From: Polytrichum commune
Taxonomy: Eukaryota > Streptophyta > Polytrichopsida > Polytrichales > Polytrichaceae
DNA: 64,000 bases
Direction of reading: 5' to 3'
Assembly: GCA_950295325.1 (NCBI GenBank)
Contig: OX485809.1
Span: 24,738,001 to 24,802,000 of the forward strand
Positions 1 to 11,400 of the stretch are shown here, in pieces (the first letter of the stretch is position 1; every line of letters starts with the position of its first letter). Position numbers and translations under genes: made by a program. Under the pieces are notes generated by a model. The model had not been told where the DNA came from. It ran no database searches and was given only the letters and a program-made list of their open reading frames with translations.

Positions 1-24
1 CACAGGGTTTGCCTTGTTATGTTT

Positions 25-175
25 GTGGAGAGAAGAAAGGAGCTGCAACAATGTTATTGTGCGACCAATGTCAACGTGGATGACACATGGCATATTGACA
101 CCTCCCATTTTTATTCTTCCTTCTGGCAATTGGGTTTGTCCTCGTTGTCGGAAAGCCTCTCATTCCGTGGCCGTT
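25..175 (+). pseudogene. Broken PHD-finger segment, probably from an LTR retrotransposon
   Basis: Read in pieces, the plus strand spells a PHD zinc finger: Cys-x2-Cys (CYVCGEKK), then CDQCQRG followed by the zinc-binding His, and after a one-frame shift the ending GNWVCPRC. A TGA stands where the invariant Trp of the GWH motif is expected, and the reading frame changes in the middle, so it cannot be translated as one piece. PHD fingers bind histone tails. Here the segment lies 350-450 bases upstream of LTR-like sequence, so it may be the end of a retrotransposon polyprotein or a captured host domain. The element runs off the left edge of the window. Confidence in the motif is good; confidence in its origin is low. 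Confidence 0.55.
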
Positions 176-514
176 AATGGTCATGATTGAGAATTTTGTG
201 GATGTTTACCATATGTTTTAGTGGTGAAGTTATTATTTAGTTGGTTGGAATTTTTATGGGATTAAGACCACATTAAAAGAGTTATCCAAGAATTTAACAT
301 TAATTGTTGAAGGCGATTAAGGATGGGGCTCACATTGCACCCAACCTACAGTTCTTGGATTACTTTGTCAATCACGAGTTTAATTCCTTCGATTACTACT
401 ACCCAATTAAGTATGTATAGATGTAGCAACAACTTCATCATGTTCAACAACTCTACCGATGAGTGTGTTTGTTCCTAGCCGATTGGAGGGGCTCCTTATC
501 TGCTAGTGGGGGCA

Positions 515-1165
515 CTTGAAGAGGTGGTTGTTTAGCATTTTAGTTTGCTATTTTATTTTATTAATTGATGTTGACAACGACACTCGATCTGTTGTGTTTA
601 ACGATCTTAGTTTACACGACAGCTGTCACGTGAGGTGATATCGGGGGCTAAGTTACGTCAATTTAGGAGTAAATGGATTCCATTAGGAGTCCGTGTGTGT
701 TGGGATGAGTAACGGACTCCATTGGGAGTCCTAGTTAGTTGTTCATCCACTCCATGGATGAACTCCACATAGGATTGGGGTTGTATGGAGAGGAAGGCCT
801 CTTGACTTGCCATTGTTGTCAAGTCAAGTCTTGTGAGTGTGTTTTGAGAGAGAGAGAGAGCTTGTTGTTGCTTTCTCATGGCTATGGTGTAGTAGATTAT
901 GAGTAAAGCCTTTGCATTCTTTCTCCCCCACTTGCACTCTTGGATTCTCCCTTCGTGGAGTGAGAGATAGCTTGACTCTTGTGTGTGAATTTTAGAGTTT
1001 CTTAAGCTTTGTAAGGAGACATTTTAGTTTCTTAAGCTTGGAGAGAGAAACCCTCATCTTGAAGAGGTGGTTGTTTAGCATTTTAGTTTGTTATTTTATT
1101 TTGTTAATTGATGTTGACAACGACACTCGATCTGTTGTGTTTAACGATCTTAGTTTACACGACAG
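515..1165 (+). repeat. LTR-like unit with a 108-bp direct repeat at its junction
   Basis: A 108-bp sequence at 515-622 returns at 1058-1165 with about two mismatches and an offset of exactly 543 bases. Between the copies a unit begins TGTCACGTGAGG at 624 and ends TTTACACGACA at 1164, giving the TGTC...GACA ends usual for an LTR and a length of 541 bp. The first repeat copy therefore looks like the tail of one LTR, followed by two bases (GC) and then a whole LTR. A purine-rich run (AGTGGGGGCACT) just before 515 resembles a polypurine tract, so an LTR starting TGAAGAGG near 517 is the competing reading. No primer-binding site is obvious after 1165. Confidence 0.5.
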
Positions 1166-3147
1166 TGAGATGATTGTTAAACAAAGGGCCCTGGCTGAAT
1201 GATAGTCTGAGTAGCCTGAGAGAGAGAGGACGAGTCCTGTGAGAGACAAACCTTGAGAGAGGGAGGCATTTGGAAGGCCAAGAGGCAAAGGAGGGTTAAA
1301 CTATGGACAATAGTTGACACCTGTTATCGGCTGTAAGGAAGCCGAAAGGCCAGGTGTCAGGCCAAGTGAGAAATCATGGACTATTGTTAGCCTGAGAGAG
1401 GCACTAAGAGGAGATTGTAAGGCCAAAAGCCAGACCACAAAGTGGAATAATTGAATATAGTTGAAGCCTGTGAGAGGTAGTGATGAGGAAAGTGAATACT
1501 TCAGCCAAAAGAGATTATAGTTGAATCTTGAATGTTAGGCTGATAGGATTATAATTTGGAAAGTGAAGTTAACGAGAGGAACCCTAATTAACTGAAGTGA
1601 TGAGAAATCATTTTTTATGAGTTGATTAGAGGGGATTTGAGAAGTTAGGGTTATTGAGAGTAAGTCTAAGTTAGAATGAACTTGGGATTATAAAGGAAAC
1701 CTAGGCATAAGTTATTCTAATCTTAATTAAAGTTGTAAACTGATATTTAGTCAAGGGATTTGATCTTTGAGTATGAGATGCACATTAACGTAATCAACTA
1801 TTGTTTTGTGTGTTACCCTGGTTGTTGTTGTTGTTGTTGTAGTAGGTTGTGCAAGGCGACCAAGATTATAGCTAGCTGTTAAGCTTTGTTAGTTGCATAA
1901 GTTGTGAGTAATGATTAAATTTGAAATTAAGGAATAAACAATTTGTCTTGTATTGGAATTAACATTGACCAAGTAATGAAGGAATTGTTGTGATTTGAAG
2001 ATGCATTGGCCAATGGTTACCAAAGATAATTGTGTTACTCAAAGACTATTGTTCTCTCTTTACTATTGTTATACAAAATCTCATGGCGAGATGGAAACTA
2101 CAACTTACTGACACACATACCCCTACTGACTGAGAAATATTGAGAGGAAAACCAAGAGAAAAAAAAGAGTAAAAGACATACCAGTCATGATTTAGAGTGA
2201 AGATAACAACCTTATTGTCTAATTAATGAATTATAATGTGACAAATGCCTGTAATAAACATTAGTTAAGCCTTCATTGAGAGTATGTACCCTAGGTTTTG
2301 GGTTATTTAATTGAGAGGAAAAACTTACTACAATGAGTTAGAAGAGATTTATGACAATGGGGCTGAGATTGTAGTTGTTAGCAACTTCGACGCACGTATT
2401 GAGCTTGAGTTCAGTATGTATGAGACATACAAGGTCACTGATCTTGAAGAAAATGAGATCATTGCAGCAGTGAGCTTAGCATTGCCAATGAATCGGGATA
2501 CCACTGCTAAATTTAGTATTCTCTTGTGGTGGAAGCTAAAAGGAGCCCCCACATTCCCCACTATGTCGCGCGTGGCGCGTTCGGTTTTGTGCATCCCTGC
2601 ATCCAACTCCAAATCGGAGTCAAACCAAGAAGCTAACCAAATCGGGAATACGCTAACCAAGAAGCGCTCCGGGCTAAAGCCAACGATAGTGAACAACCTT
2701 TTATTTGTCCAATCCAACCAAGACTTGTTGTAGGCAGGTAATACACATTACACAATTTTTGAATACATGGGCGCAATTTGAATAGCATGGGTGGGCATAT
2801 GTCATGCTATGTGTGGGCATGGGTGCACACATTTCATGCTATGGGTGGGCATGGGTGGGCATAGGTCACTGCTTATGGGCATGGTCTGGGTATGGGTGCA
2901 ATTTAAAGGAAAATGTTGGGCTCTCGTACCTAAGTTACCTACTTCACAGTTGAGTCAGCCCTTGTCTTGCTCAAAAATGGGAACTTTGGTAGAAAATACG
3001 TGAAACCCAATTCTAGGAAACAATAAAGCTTTGTAGCACTTGAAGTGAAGAAGTACTAATAAGGTACTGAGGCCTTAAAGTGACACTCTAAGAAACTTTT
3101 GCTATTTCAAGAAGGTTAATTAGCTTGGAAATTTTTCAAAACAATTA
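1166..3147. other. Gene-free stretch with a GGGCATGGGT-type minisatellite
   Basis: No recognisable gene. From about 1200 to 1650 the sequence is rich in GAGAG and CCTGAGAG words and reads like untranslated retrotransposon sequence. A short (GTT)n run lies near 1822. At 2311-2733 an open frame of 140 codons exists on plus and another of similar size overlaps it on minus; neither resembles a known family. From about 2770 to 2900 variants of ATGGGTGGGCAT are repeated many times, a degenerate minisatellite with strong G bias on the plus strand. Confidence 0.4.
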
Positions 3148-4504
3148 CTGTTCTCCCTCTTTAGTATGACACCTTTGGGAAACGCAAAAAATGTCGTATT
3201 ATCGAGGTGTCGTCTTCTCGTTAATATGACAAATGGCCTAAAATTGTCGTACTATCGAGGGAATACAAAAACATAAGAAATATGAGATTCAAACCATATA
3301 CATTGAGTTTAGGGTTTAGGAAGTGTATGAAATAATAACTTATAACTCCAAACAAATACAAAAACTCTTGAAATAAGAGTTCAAAGATCTTTGGTGTGGC
3401 CTACCTAAGTTAGCAACTGTCATCTTCTCTAAATTCCCTACTAGCTTTTGAAAACTAATAATTTCATTAACACCAAAATGTAAAGAGTTGTCTAATAAGA
3501 ATTAGACAACAATGATGCATGATGTTTAGCATCACTAAGCTTTATCGTAGGTGGAGCAACATCATCCACATCTACTGAATGCAAATCAACATTAAGATCA
3601 AAGCCTTGTGCATGATTGACTCCCAAAGCGGCATCCACCAACTCATCAGTTGTCAATTCTAGCTTAGTAATCTCTTCCCCTTCCATCTGAATATAAGTCT
3701 CGATAGACATCTCATCATCACCCAATCGCAATTTTGAAATCAGAGCACCAAGTTCATCTGATTCTTCTCGCATTCTATTCTTCTCCCTTTCATCAACTAA
3801 GGCAAAATCGGCATTCCATGTTGCAGGTAATATACGCGCCATCCTCCAACAATTCTTGACTATTTGTGCATCCAACTCACTCCATACTTCATAACTCCAC
3901 ATGATAGCTTGTCTGATATTGGGCACCACCTTCCTTAAGTCCTTCAATGTAGCATCATCATATTGTGACAAAACCCACTGCAAAAGTTTCTTCTTGTATT
4001 GAATTTTGAAAGATGCTATTATACCTTGATCCAAAGGTTGCACTACGCTTGTCACATTGGGGGGGGGGGAGGAATACCAAAGTCATGTTGTTCAATTCCA
4101 AGGTTGAAAAACCATGAGACTTACCAACTTTGGCAGAACTAACAACATGTGAAGATGCATTATCCAAAATCATAATCACCTTTCGATTTTGGCCTTTGAA
4201 TTGAACCAAGTCCATTCTACACTTGTAACCCTAATTATCACTAAGTTCCCAATGATAAGTGAAGTTCTCAAGTAGTTCCCAAGTGAAAATGGATGTATTC
4301 TAGATGTACATATCATGGATGAAAGGAATTTTAGCATTTATTCCCTCTTTAATATGACAAAATGCACGCTCTAAGTGTCGTATTATCGAGTGTCATAGTC
4401 GTCTAAAAGAGGGAGTTTTGAACTAAGAAGTTTGGTCGCGCAAAAATGTGTCGTAATATCGAGGGTGTCGTCTTAACGAGTGTCGTACTAACGAGGTTAG
4501 ACTG
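3148..4504 (-). mobile_element. pogo-like DNA transposon (Tc1/mariner superfamily), about 1.36 kb, defective
   Basis: The element is flanked by TA on both sides (3146-3147 and 4505-4506). The right end, read inward, starts CAGTCTAACCTCGTTAGTAC; the left end starts CTGTTCTCCCTCTTTAGTAT. Both continue with several copies of the subterminal word TGTCGTA(T/A)TATCGAG, in keeping with transposase-binding sites. Inside lies the transposase remnant described separately. The two ends are far from perfect inverted copies, and the N-terminal half of the transposase is missing, so this is an old, deleted copy. A second, much shorter relic with the same subterminal words lies at 54850-54995. Confidence 0.7.
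3492..4215 (-). pseudogene. pogo-type transposase fragment (DDE_1 domain), frameshifted
   Basis: The minus strand reads MDLVQFKGQNRK, then ILDNASSH, which carries the second catalytic Asp of the DDE_1 family, then LVFLPP, TSVVQPLDQGIIASFK with the third catalytic Asp, and later NCWRMARILP as in pogo/Tigger proteins. A run of 11 C residues (minus strand, at 4059-4069) breaks the frame between LVFLPP and NVTSVVQPLD; one base fewer would restore it. The N-terminal helix-turn-helix domain and first catalytic Asp are absent. The C-terminal part after the DDE core is acidic (positions 3520-3760). The enzyme class cuts and pastes the element at TA targets; this copy cannot be active as it stands. 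The homopolymer could also be a sequencing error. Confidence 0.8.
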
Positions 4505-4506
4505 TA

Positions 4507-5633
4507 TATAGAATATTCTAAACAAATTCTACAAAAAATTTAAAAAAAAAATCACATGCAACCTACATAAATTTTCAAAATCATCTTAAGGAAATAGTTT
4601 TTCACTCTCAACTAGGGGGGTCTATTGACGTTGGATTGCTAAGTGAGAATCACCACAAAATGAGCCTTATTGCAAGTGAGGATCTTTTATTAAATGAAGG
4701 TGTTGTCCCCCTTTTGTGGACCACTTCTTACACCACCTCATTGAGCAAATAGATCCTCGATTAGCCATTGTGATTGGCAAAAGTTAATGCTCTTCTAAAA
4801 GCGTTCTTGCATCCTTCTTACACCACTATTATGAATGGCTAAAGTGATGATATTTTATACTTGATGTTGCATATGATTAATCACTTTTAAAAGTGACTTA
4901 CTTGATGGCATCATTGCACTCACTTTTTGACAACTTAAGGATTAAAAATAGGTGTCACCAAATAGAAGGTGTTACTTTAAGGCCTCAGTACCTTAAGATT
5001 TTCAATTATCAGTAGGGCTAAAACAAATGTGCCTAATTCCTCAAGGTGATCACACCCCCTTACGTTTTGTAACCACATGCGATAATGGGATATTTAATTG
5101 GGGGGGGGGGGTATTTATGCACCCCTCGATATTTTTTCCCTCCTAATTTGTAGATAAAAAGCTTTTTTTTTATATATATATCGTACAAGTACCAAATAAT
5201 GGATGGAATACTATGGCATTACGAAACTAACTATATGAGTAACAAACATTCCATACCATTCAAATTGTCATTCATTTGGTTTCAATTAGTAATACCAATC
5301 CTAAATCATTCAAAGTATCATTAGAAACACAACCAATAGCACTTGGATACTAGTTAAAGGGTTACCAAAAAAATGAAGATAATAAAATAAACAAGTTGAA
5401 AGACACAAATTATAAACATGGAGAGAACAAAACAAGGAATACAATCAGTTGTGACAAGACATGAAATTTTGCACAACTACCTACTCCAAAACAAAACAAG
5501 GATGCATTCAGGTACAAAAAAACTGAATACAAAAAAAAAACATATACTTTAATTGTGTTCACAAACACATTCAACTGTAGTCTCATTCAAACCTTGTAAC
5601 AAACATTTACAATGTGAAGGGTTAGGATACAAC
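4507..5633. other. Intergenic AT-rich stretch, no gene seen
   Basis: No coding frame with family resemblance. It contains a run of 12 G (5100-5111) followed by a T-rich tract, and otherwise low-complexity AT-rich sequence. Nothing else could be supported. Confidence 0.4.
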
Positions 5634-5635
5634 TA

Positions 5636-6793
5636 CCGTACGTTAAGGGCAGCTTCGGCACAAAATAATTCTAAAAATAGACACCGAAAATTTTGGAAAA
5701 TTATTGACATTTTTTTGCCGAATATAAAATTAATTAATTTTCAAAATTGCCGAAAAGTAAGAAATTTTAACTTCTCACTAGAATTTTACTTACACTGGAA
5801 GCATATATGAATTCTGAAGGAGAGAAGGTGCTCCTTTTGTAATCAAGCTCACTTACATTAGTCCACAAAGAATATGGGTTAAGAAGTAGCAAGACTCTAA
5901 GTGAGGCTTTTCAAATGTGTTGTACACAATTTTTTGGAGCCCAATTGAGCATAGAAGATGAAGTTTTATAGAATTTTGTCCAACTAACAAAAGTTGAGAA
6001 ATCAAGTAATCTTCCACCTCCAACAAGTTTTGTGTCAAAATAAGTCTTTATGCGAAAGATATGGACAAAACATTGCAGCCGTGTAAAGATCAAAAAATTA
6101 AAATGCGTTCATAACATTTTTTCGGAGCTCATTTGTGCATAGAAGATCAACTTTTTTGGAATTTTGTTGCTCTAAGAAAAGTTTAGAAATCAAGTAATCT
6201 TCCACCTCCAACAAGTTTCGTGTCAAAATAAGTCTTTATGCGAAAGATATGGACAAAACATTGCAGCCGTGTAAAGATCAAAAAATTAAAATGCGTTCAT
6301 AACAGTTTTTCGGAGCTCATTTGTGCATAGAAGATCAACTTTTTTGGAATTTTGTTGCTCTAAGAAAAGTTTAGAAATCAAGTAATCTTTCACCTCCAAC
6401 AAATTTTATGTCATTTGAAGACTCTATGCAAAAGTTATGCGTGTTATAAAAATGAAGTCTAACTAGGTGCTTCACCTCAAACTTTACATATCCCATATGC
6501 ATTGTTGAACACAACTCCACTCTACTTGTATAAAGCACAGAGCATTCTCAATCTTTCACAAAATCGTGAAAGATTTATATCTTTTGTAAAACTCTTCACA
6601 CAAATTGTGAAATCGTGAATGAACATCCTTGTTTACTGTTAGATAATAACTTCTTGGATGTATGCCGAAATTGCATTATTAAACTATTTAAAATGCCGAA
6701 ATTTTTAGTAATTTTTTTTTTGCCGACGAACACTGTTTTTTACTTTTAATAATTATTCGGCAAGAGAGCGCCGAAGCTGCCCTTAACGTACGG
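5636..6793. mobile_element. 1158-bp non-coding TIR element with perfect 24-bp ends
   Basis: The two ends are perfect inverted copies over 24 bases, beginning CCGTACGTTAAGGGCAGC and ending in TTCGGC, and TA sits directly outside each end (5634-5635 and 6794-6795), as for Tc1/mariner-type insertion. Next to both ends the word TGCCGA(A) recurs in both orientations (for example near 5717, 5751, 6663, 6692, 6721 and 6763), a likely protein-binding array. The middle holds 188-bp tandem repeats. There is no transposase frame, so it would need an enzyme supplied in trans. The terminal palindrome CGTACG leaves some doubt where TIR ends and target begins; TTAA as target is the alternative. Confidence 0.65.
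5930..6425. repeat. Tandem repeat, 188-bp period, about 2.6 copies
   Basis: The phrase ATCAAGTAATCTTCCACC starts at 6001, 6189 and 6377 (the last copy with one change), an exact 188-base period. The second and third periods are nearly identical; the first is more diverged upstream of 6000 and the last breaks off near 6420. It lies inside the TIR element 5636-6793. Confidence 0.85.
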
Positions 6794-6795
6794 TA

Positions 6796-8481
6796 TACAC
6801 CCTCTAATATTATTAAGATACATGTTCAATATCCTCTATAATGTCATGATAAGACTAATAAATTATGAGAGGTTTAGCACCAATGACAATGAATATCTAA
6901 AGCTAGCTGATGGCACGAGGGAGGCAACCTTCGAAGTTTTCAACCACTCCACCTTGTCTTCCTCCAAAAAATCCCACAGCATTTCCCTTCATACTACGCA
7001 CTTCTTCATCCAAGTAATCAAACCCATAATTATTCAACTAATCCGACTACACACTAATAGGGGATGCTATGTCTATGATCCTATTTCTTTTCTTGTTGAT
7101 TACTAAAATGGAGAAATTATCCACCACCCTATTTTACATATAGGGGATATATTCCCAATGCTATGGTAGATCTAACAAAATTATAAAATTTACCCTAAAT
7201 GAATTAAATTGATCCTTTTTAAAAAGAAAATCTCACATGGTTTTCTAAAATTCCGATAGTCACCTCCTCAAGCATGATTCGGTTGCTTATCTTGATCGAA
7301 CATCTATATTTGAGTGGTGGGTGCAATGAAGGGGGATAATCAATTGCTAGTTGCAGATGAACCAATTGGTAGATTGTGAGTTTTTTTTTTTGTGTAAGCT
7401 TTTTGAGCTTGAATTTTGGCACACTTGTCATTAACATGTAGCTTATCTTGTGACAAGAATTTCATGGCAAATGGGCCGTTTTTTAGCCATTAAGAGGGTG
7501 TCAAAGTTGGTTGTAGTGAAAATGATTTCCACAAGCATACCACAAAATAACACATGTTGGTAGATTGGGAATATCTTGTTTTTTACTAACATTTTAGACT
7601 TGAGATTTTTACCATATATTACTAACACAAATTGGTTTCTACCAAAAAAAACATCAAAGGAATTTTTTTTTCAATTCTTGGGAGGTTGTCGAAGTTGGTA
7701 GGAGTGAAACTTTTTCCACAACTACCTATATTGGTAGATTTTGAATAACTTATTTTTGGTGAATTATTTGGTTTTAAAGTTTGGTAGGCATACTAATAAC
7801 TTAATTTCAGGTTCATGGTAAAAATTTCAAGGTAAAATACCAATTTTTGATCTCTCTAGAGGCTTTCAAAGTGGGCAGACTTGAATTTTTTTCCACTGGG
7901 AAACCAAAAACGCCATTCTGCCTTGGACCCTAGTGTAGTACTAGGTGGTCTAAAGTCTTTCTTCCAATTAGACCATCAAGTTGATATTAGCCTCTACCAT
8001 TCTGAGGCTACTGCACTCCATTCCTCTAAGGAATTAGCCATTCCGACACCACCTTGATGTACTTCTAGCTTCCTGGAAATTCACAAATTCATTTGCAAAA
8101 TCAAATTCATTCGCGAGGGGAAGAAAAATACAAACCAACCTGCACATTCTTTATTTAGAATGCAGAAATTATACATACCTAATGGACATTGTGTTGGTAT
8201 GAGACTCTAAACTTCAAAAATTTCTAAGTGTACACAAGCTCTAATTTGGCTTGAAGACTATAAATGTGGCTCAATTTCCCTTAAATAGCCGCACAATTGA
8301 GTTCCTCTTTCCATTCTATATCTGTACAAGGCACTCTCAATGCATACTTGATATGAGTGGGCAGTATTGCTGATAGAGAGTGGAAATAAATAATTCAAAA
8401 GTGGCACACATGATGATCATTATGGCCATCTCTATTCTTGATTTGCACTGTGAAAGACTGGTTGGAAAATTTACACATAAA
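6796..8481. other. Downstream region of the OSCA gene; probable 3' UTR in its right part
   Basis: No gene seen between 6796 and about 8100. The part next to the OSCA stop codon (about 8150-8481) probably belongs to the 3' untranslated region of that minus-strand gene: TTTATT at 8150-8155 reads AATAAA on the coding strand and is a candidate polyadenylation signal. From 7210 to 7880 three loosely similar segments recur (words such as GGTAGATT and TTGGTAG with long T runs), probably an old degenerate duplication. Confidence 0.35.
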
Positions 8482-11400
8482 TTACACAGACGTCGGTGTT
8501 GATGTTGACGGAAGTAAGCTTTCTGTATAGGGGTTGCTAGTTTCATCCATGTTGACAGGTCTCAATGCAGGATGTCGATACGCAGTTCGAATTTCCTCCC
8601 ATAATTCTTCTTGCTTTCCACTCCGTGCATCACCTTGGTCTTTCTTTACAGTAGTCTGCTCCAAAATTGATTCAAGTGTGAAACAATGATTAATAGGATG
8701 ATTGATACGTCTGCATATCAATAATTTTGTCTCAAGCAAGCTCAGGGGGTGCGCTAAGGTATGTGGGTGTTGTTCGGTTTGTTTCACATGTTCTCCAGCT
8801 TCTACCAGTAAGATATTCACAATAAAACTTGTGTTGCATTAGCAAATCTACAACCAAGCATCAGCAAAAGTCATACCTCTGATTTAGTTATGGTTATCAA
8901 AAATGCATATTCATTAATTCCTAAACTGAATACATGCATCTTCCCAATTGTGTTCACTATTGAGTGTGTAGTTTGTAATAGTTAATAAAATCTGAATGCA
9001 TAGCCCAATCAATTTTAAGCATGTGTCTTTATGGTGTTTGTTCTTTGATCCTCACTGAACCACACACACGTCAAATATAAGTGTACAATTAACAAAAGTA
9101 ACCGAATAACACCCGCATTCTGTATATGTAATTTTTTCATACCACGTGCAGCAAATGGGTATTTTCATGGGGGTTATAAGAAATACATACATCGCTAGAA
9201 TATTCTACAAATTTTCTCAAAATGAACTTATTGGACTCTATTTCCTCTTCTTTTTGTTCTTTTTTAGGTCCAAAGATTATATGAGACCCTAAATTTTGTT
9301 CCTTTCTAATACCTCCTAATTGACCCTCCAAGCAAACAGGTGAGGTGTTACTCTGATCAGCACGGACTTCCAGGGTTCATGAGTGGAGGAGATTGAGAAT
9401 CATAGTTCGTCCAAATTTCTAACATTCGAATGATTCCTTGAAGTTGGACAAACTATGGTTCTTCATTATTGAGAAATCAGAAAGTGTGCATTACGTGTAT
9501 CCATTGGTGAAGACTGAATGTTTTGAACATTCCTTCAAGAAGGAAACAAACTGATTTTCATCAACGACTATCTTGGAATAAGACAAAGGGAGTTTCATAT
9601 AAAGACACACCATTCATTTTGATGACGATGATGCTTCATAACCATCTAAATAAGCCCAACTTATACACTCTCAGATATAGTCAGTCAGATCATTGCTTCC
9701 TTTAAAAACAAGTAGATTCTTCATGAAATTAAGATGACTTACCTCCATGTTGAAATGCCTGAAGGCAGGAAAGAACCTATGTCGACAATGCTCATTAAAG
9801 AGCAGGGTCAAAATAGGAAGAGGAATAGCTATGAAAGATCCTCTTCCAAGGCCCTTCACCGAAAATACTCCGATAAAACAAACTTGCAGCAGAACCAAGG
9901 ATGCAATAATCCGGATGTGCACATGTGGCCAAAATTGGCCCCCTGTCTCATATGCTGGCTCATAAACATATAGAATCTGCATTAAGCAGAGACCAAACAA
10001 TGAGAAGTCTCTTTCACCACCTAATACGTAGACGTATGTATGTTTCATCCTGATTGATAAAGGAGAATTTTGAAATCATTTGAACCAGTATTGTTTTCAA
10101 ATTCAGTATGGAAACTCATCACAATTTTCATGTTGAAGATTGAGTGCCCGTAATGTACAAACCTTGAGCTCTATAACCTCACTTGTTTTAATCACTCCGG
10201 GATTTAGGGGTTAAACGTCACTCAAAACCATCTACAGCTCAATAGCAAACTAGTAAGCAGCCCTGTATCAAGGAATAAGCCTGGACATGAGTAACTCCAT
10301 CTTTAAATTTGCTGAACAATTAACTTATTGATTTTGTTGGCATCCTACATGTGGACACTGATAATTGTTCACTTACAATCCCCAAAAAATGGGAAAAGAC
10401 CCTGCTGCAGTGCAGCGACTCAATGATGTGCAGTAAAATCAACAATTTGATCAAGAATTATTATATAGATGGAAAATTGTGTGGTGAAACAATGACTGTC
10501 GGATGACAACTACAAACGCTTTAATAAATAATGAGTTGATTCATGACAATGTGAATATGACTTAGTTTATAACATAAAAGACTTCAAACACAAGCTTCGT
10601 TATAAGATCTAGAAAGACACAAAAGGGTGAGGTGGAGGAGCAAACCTGATTCCGGAACACAATGTAGCCCAATATGAAGTAAACAAGAAGAAATGGTAGC
10701 AGCAAAGGCGTGATGATAGAGTAAGTCAAGCCAATTAATATGAACATGAGAACATTCGGTATATGTCGATAATATGGTAGAGAATACACATCACTCAGAA
10801 GCGGCTTGGTCCTGTCAACCATAAGACGTTTCATGAAATTCAGTACAAGTGTACCAAATTGCAAGATCTCGAGTGGAAAACCTGCCCACGCTGATGTAAG
10901 AATGTATGTGATGAAGAAATTTGCCTGTGAACAGGAGAAAAACCACAATAGTTTAACATCATTGAGTAAGCACAATTTACATTCCTAAAATCCATTCCAA
11001 AAGGTTTGATGTCAGATGCCACGAACAAATAACACCAACTATTTAGACTAGTAGACTTATCCTTAATGTCTCTCAAAAATTAATGTTTTAGTAGGGCGTT
11101 TCGCCCCACTTTTGACAATATGTAATAGTAAGGAGCGTTCAAGTGGTGTCAGAGGCCCCAATTTTGGTGAATTGAAGCAGAAGAGTTTCACTTTGGTTGG
11201 GACGGTAATGTAAAAATGAACACCCTGTCAAACTTTCAAGGGCACCATTTTAGGTGCCTTCAAAAAATTTCCCTAATGTATAGCAAATGTTGGCCAAAGT
11301 CAAACGCCATCCCTTCATTTCATCAAAATTGGAAGTTCTGGCACCTCTCGAACACTCCTTAAACATTACAAATTGTCAAAAGTGGGGCAAACTCCCTACC

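Noticed and set aside
2311-2733. 140-codon open frame on plus with an overlapping 122-codon frame on minus
   Set aside because: No recognisable domain, no splice-linked partner, and equally long frames on both strands suggest chance or a repeat.
5990-6425. CRISPR-like array
   Set aside because: The 188-bp units are continuous near-identical tandem copies without unique spacers, in plant DNA.
8656-8820. Extension of the last OSCA exon to an upstream start (NILLVEAGEHVKQ...)
   Set aside because: This open stretch cannot be joined in phase to exon 9 by a usable acceptor, and it lacks family resemblance; the acceptor at 8656 gives the expected tail.
9403-9475. Small hairpin with ATAGTT(C/T)GTCCAA arms in OSCA intron 9
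   Set aside because: Only about 13 paired bases with a long loop; too weak to claim as an element or small-RNA precursor.
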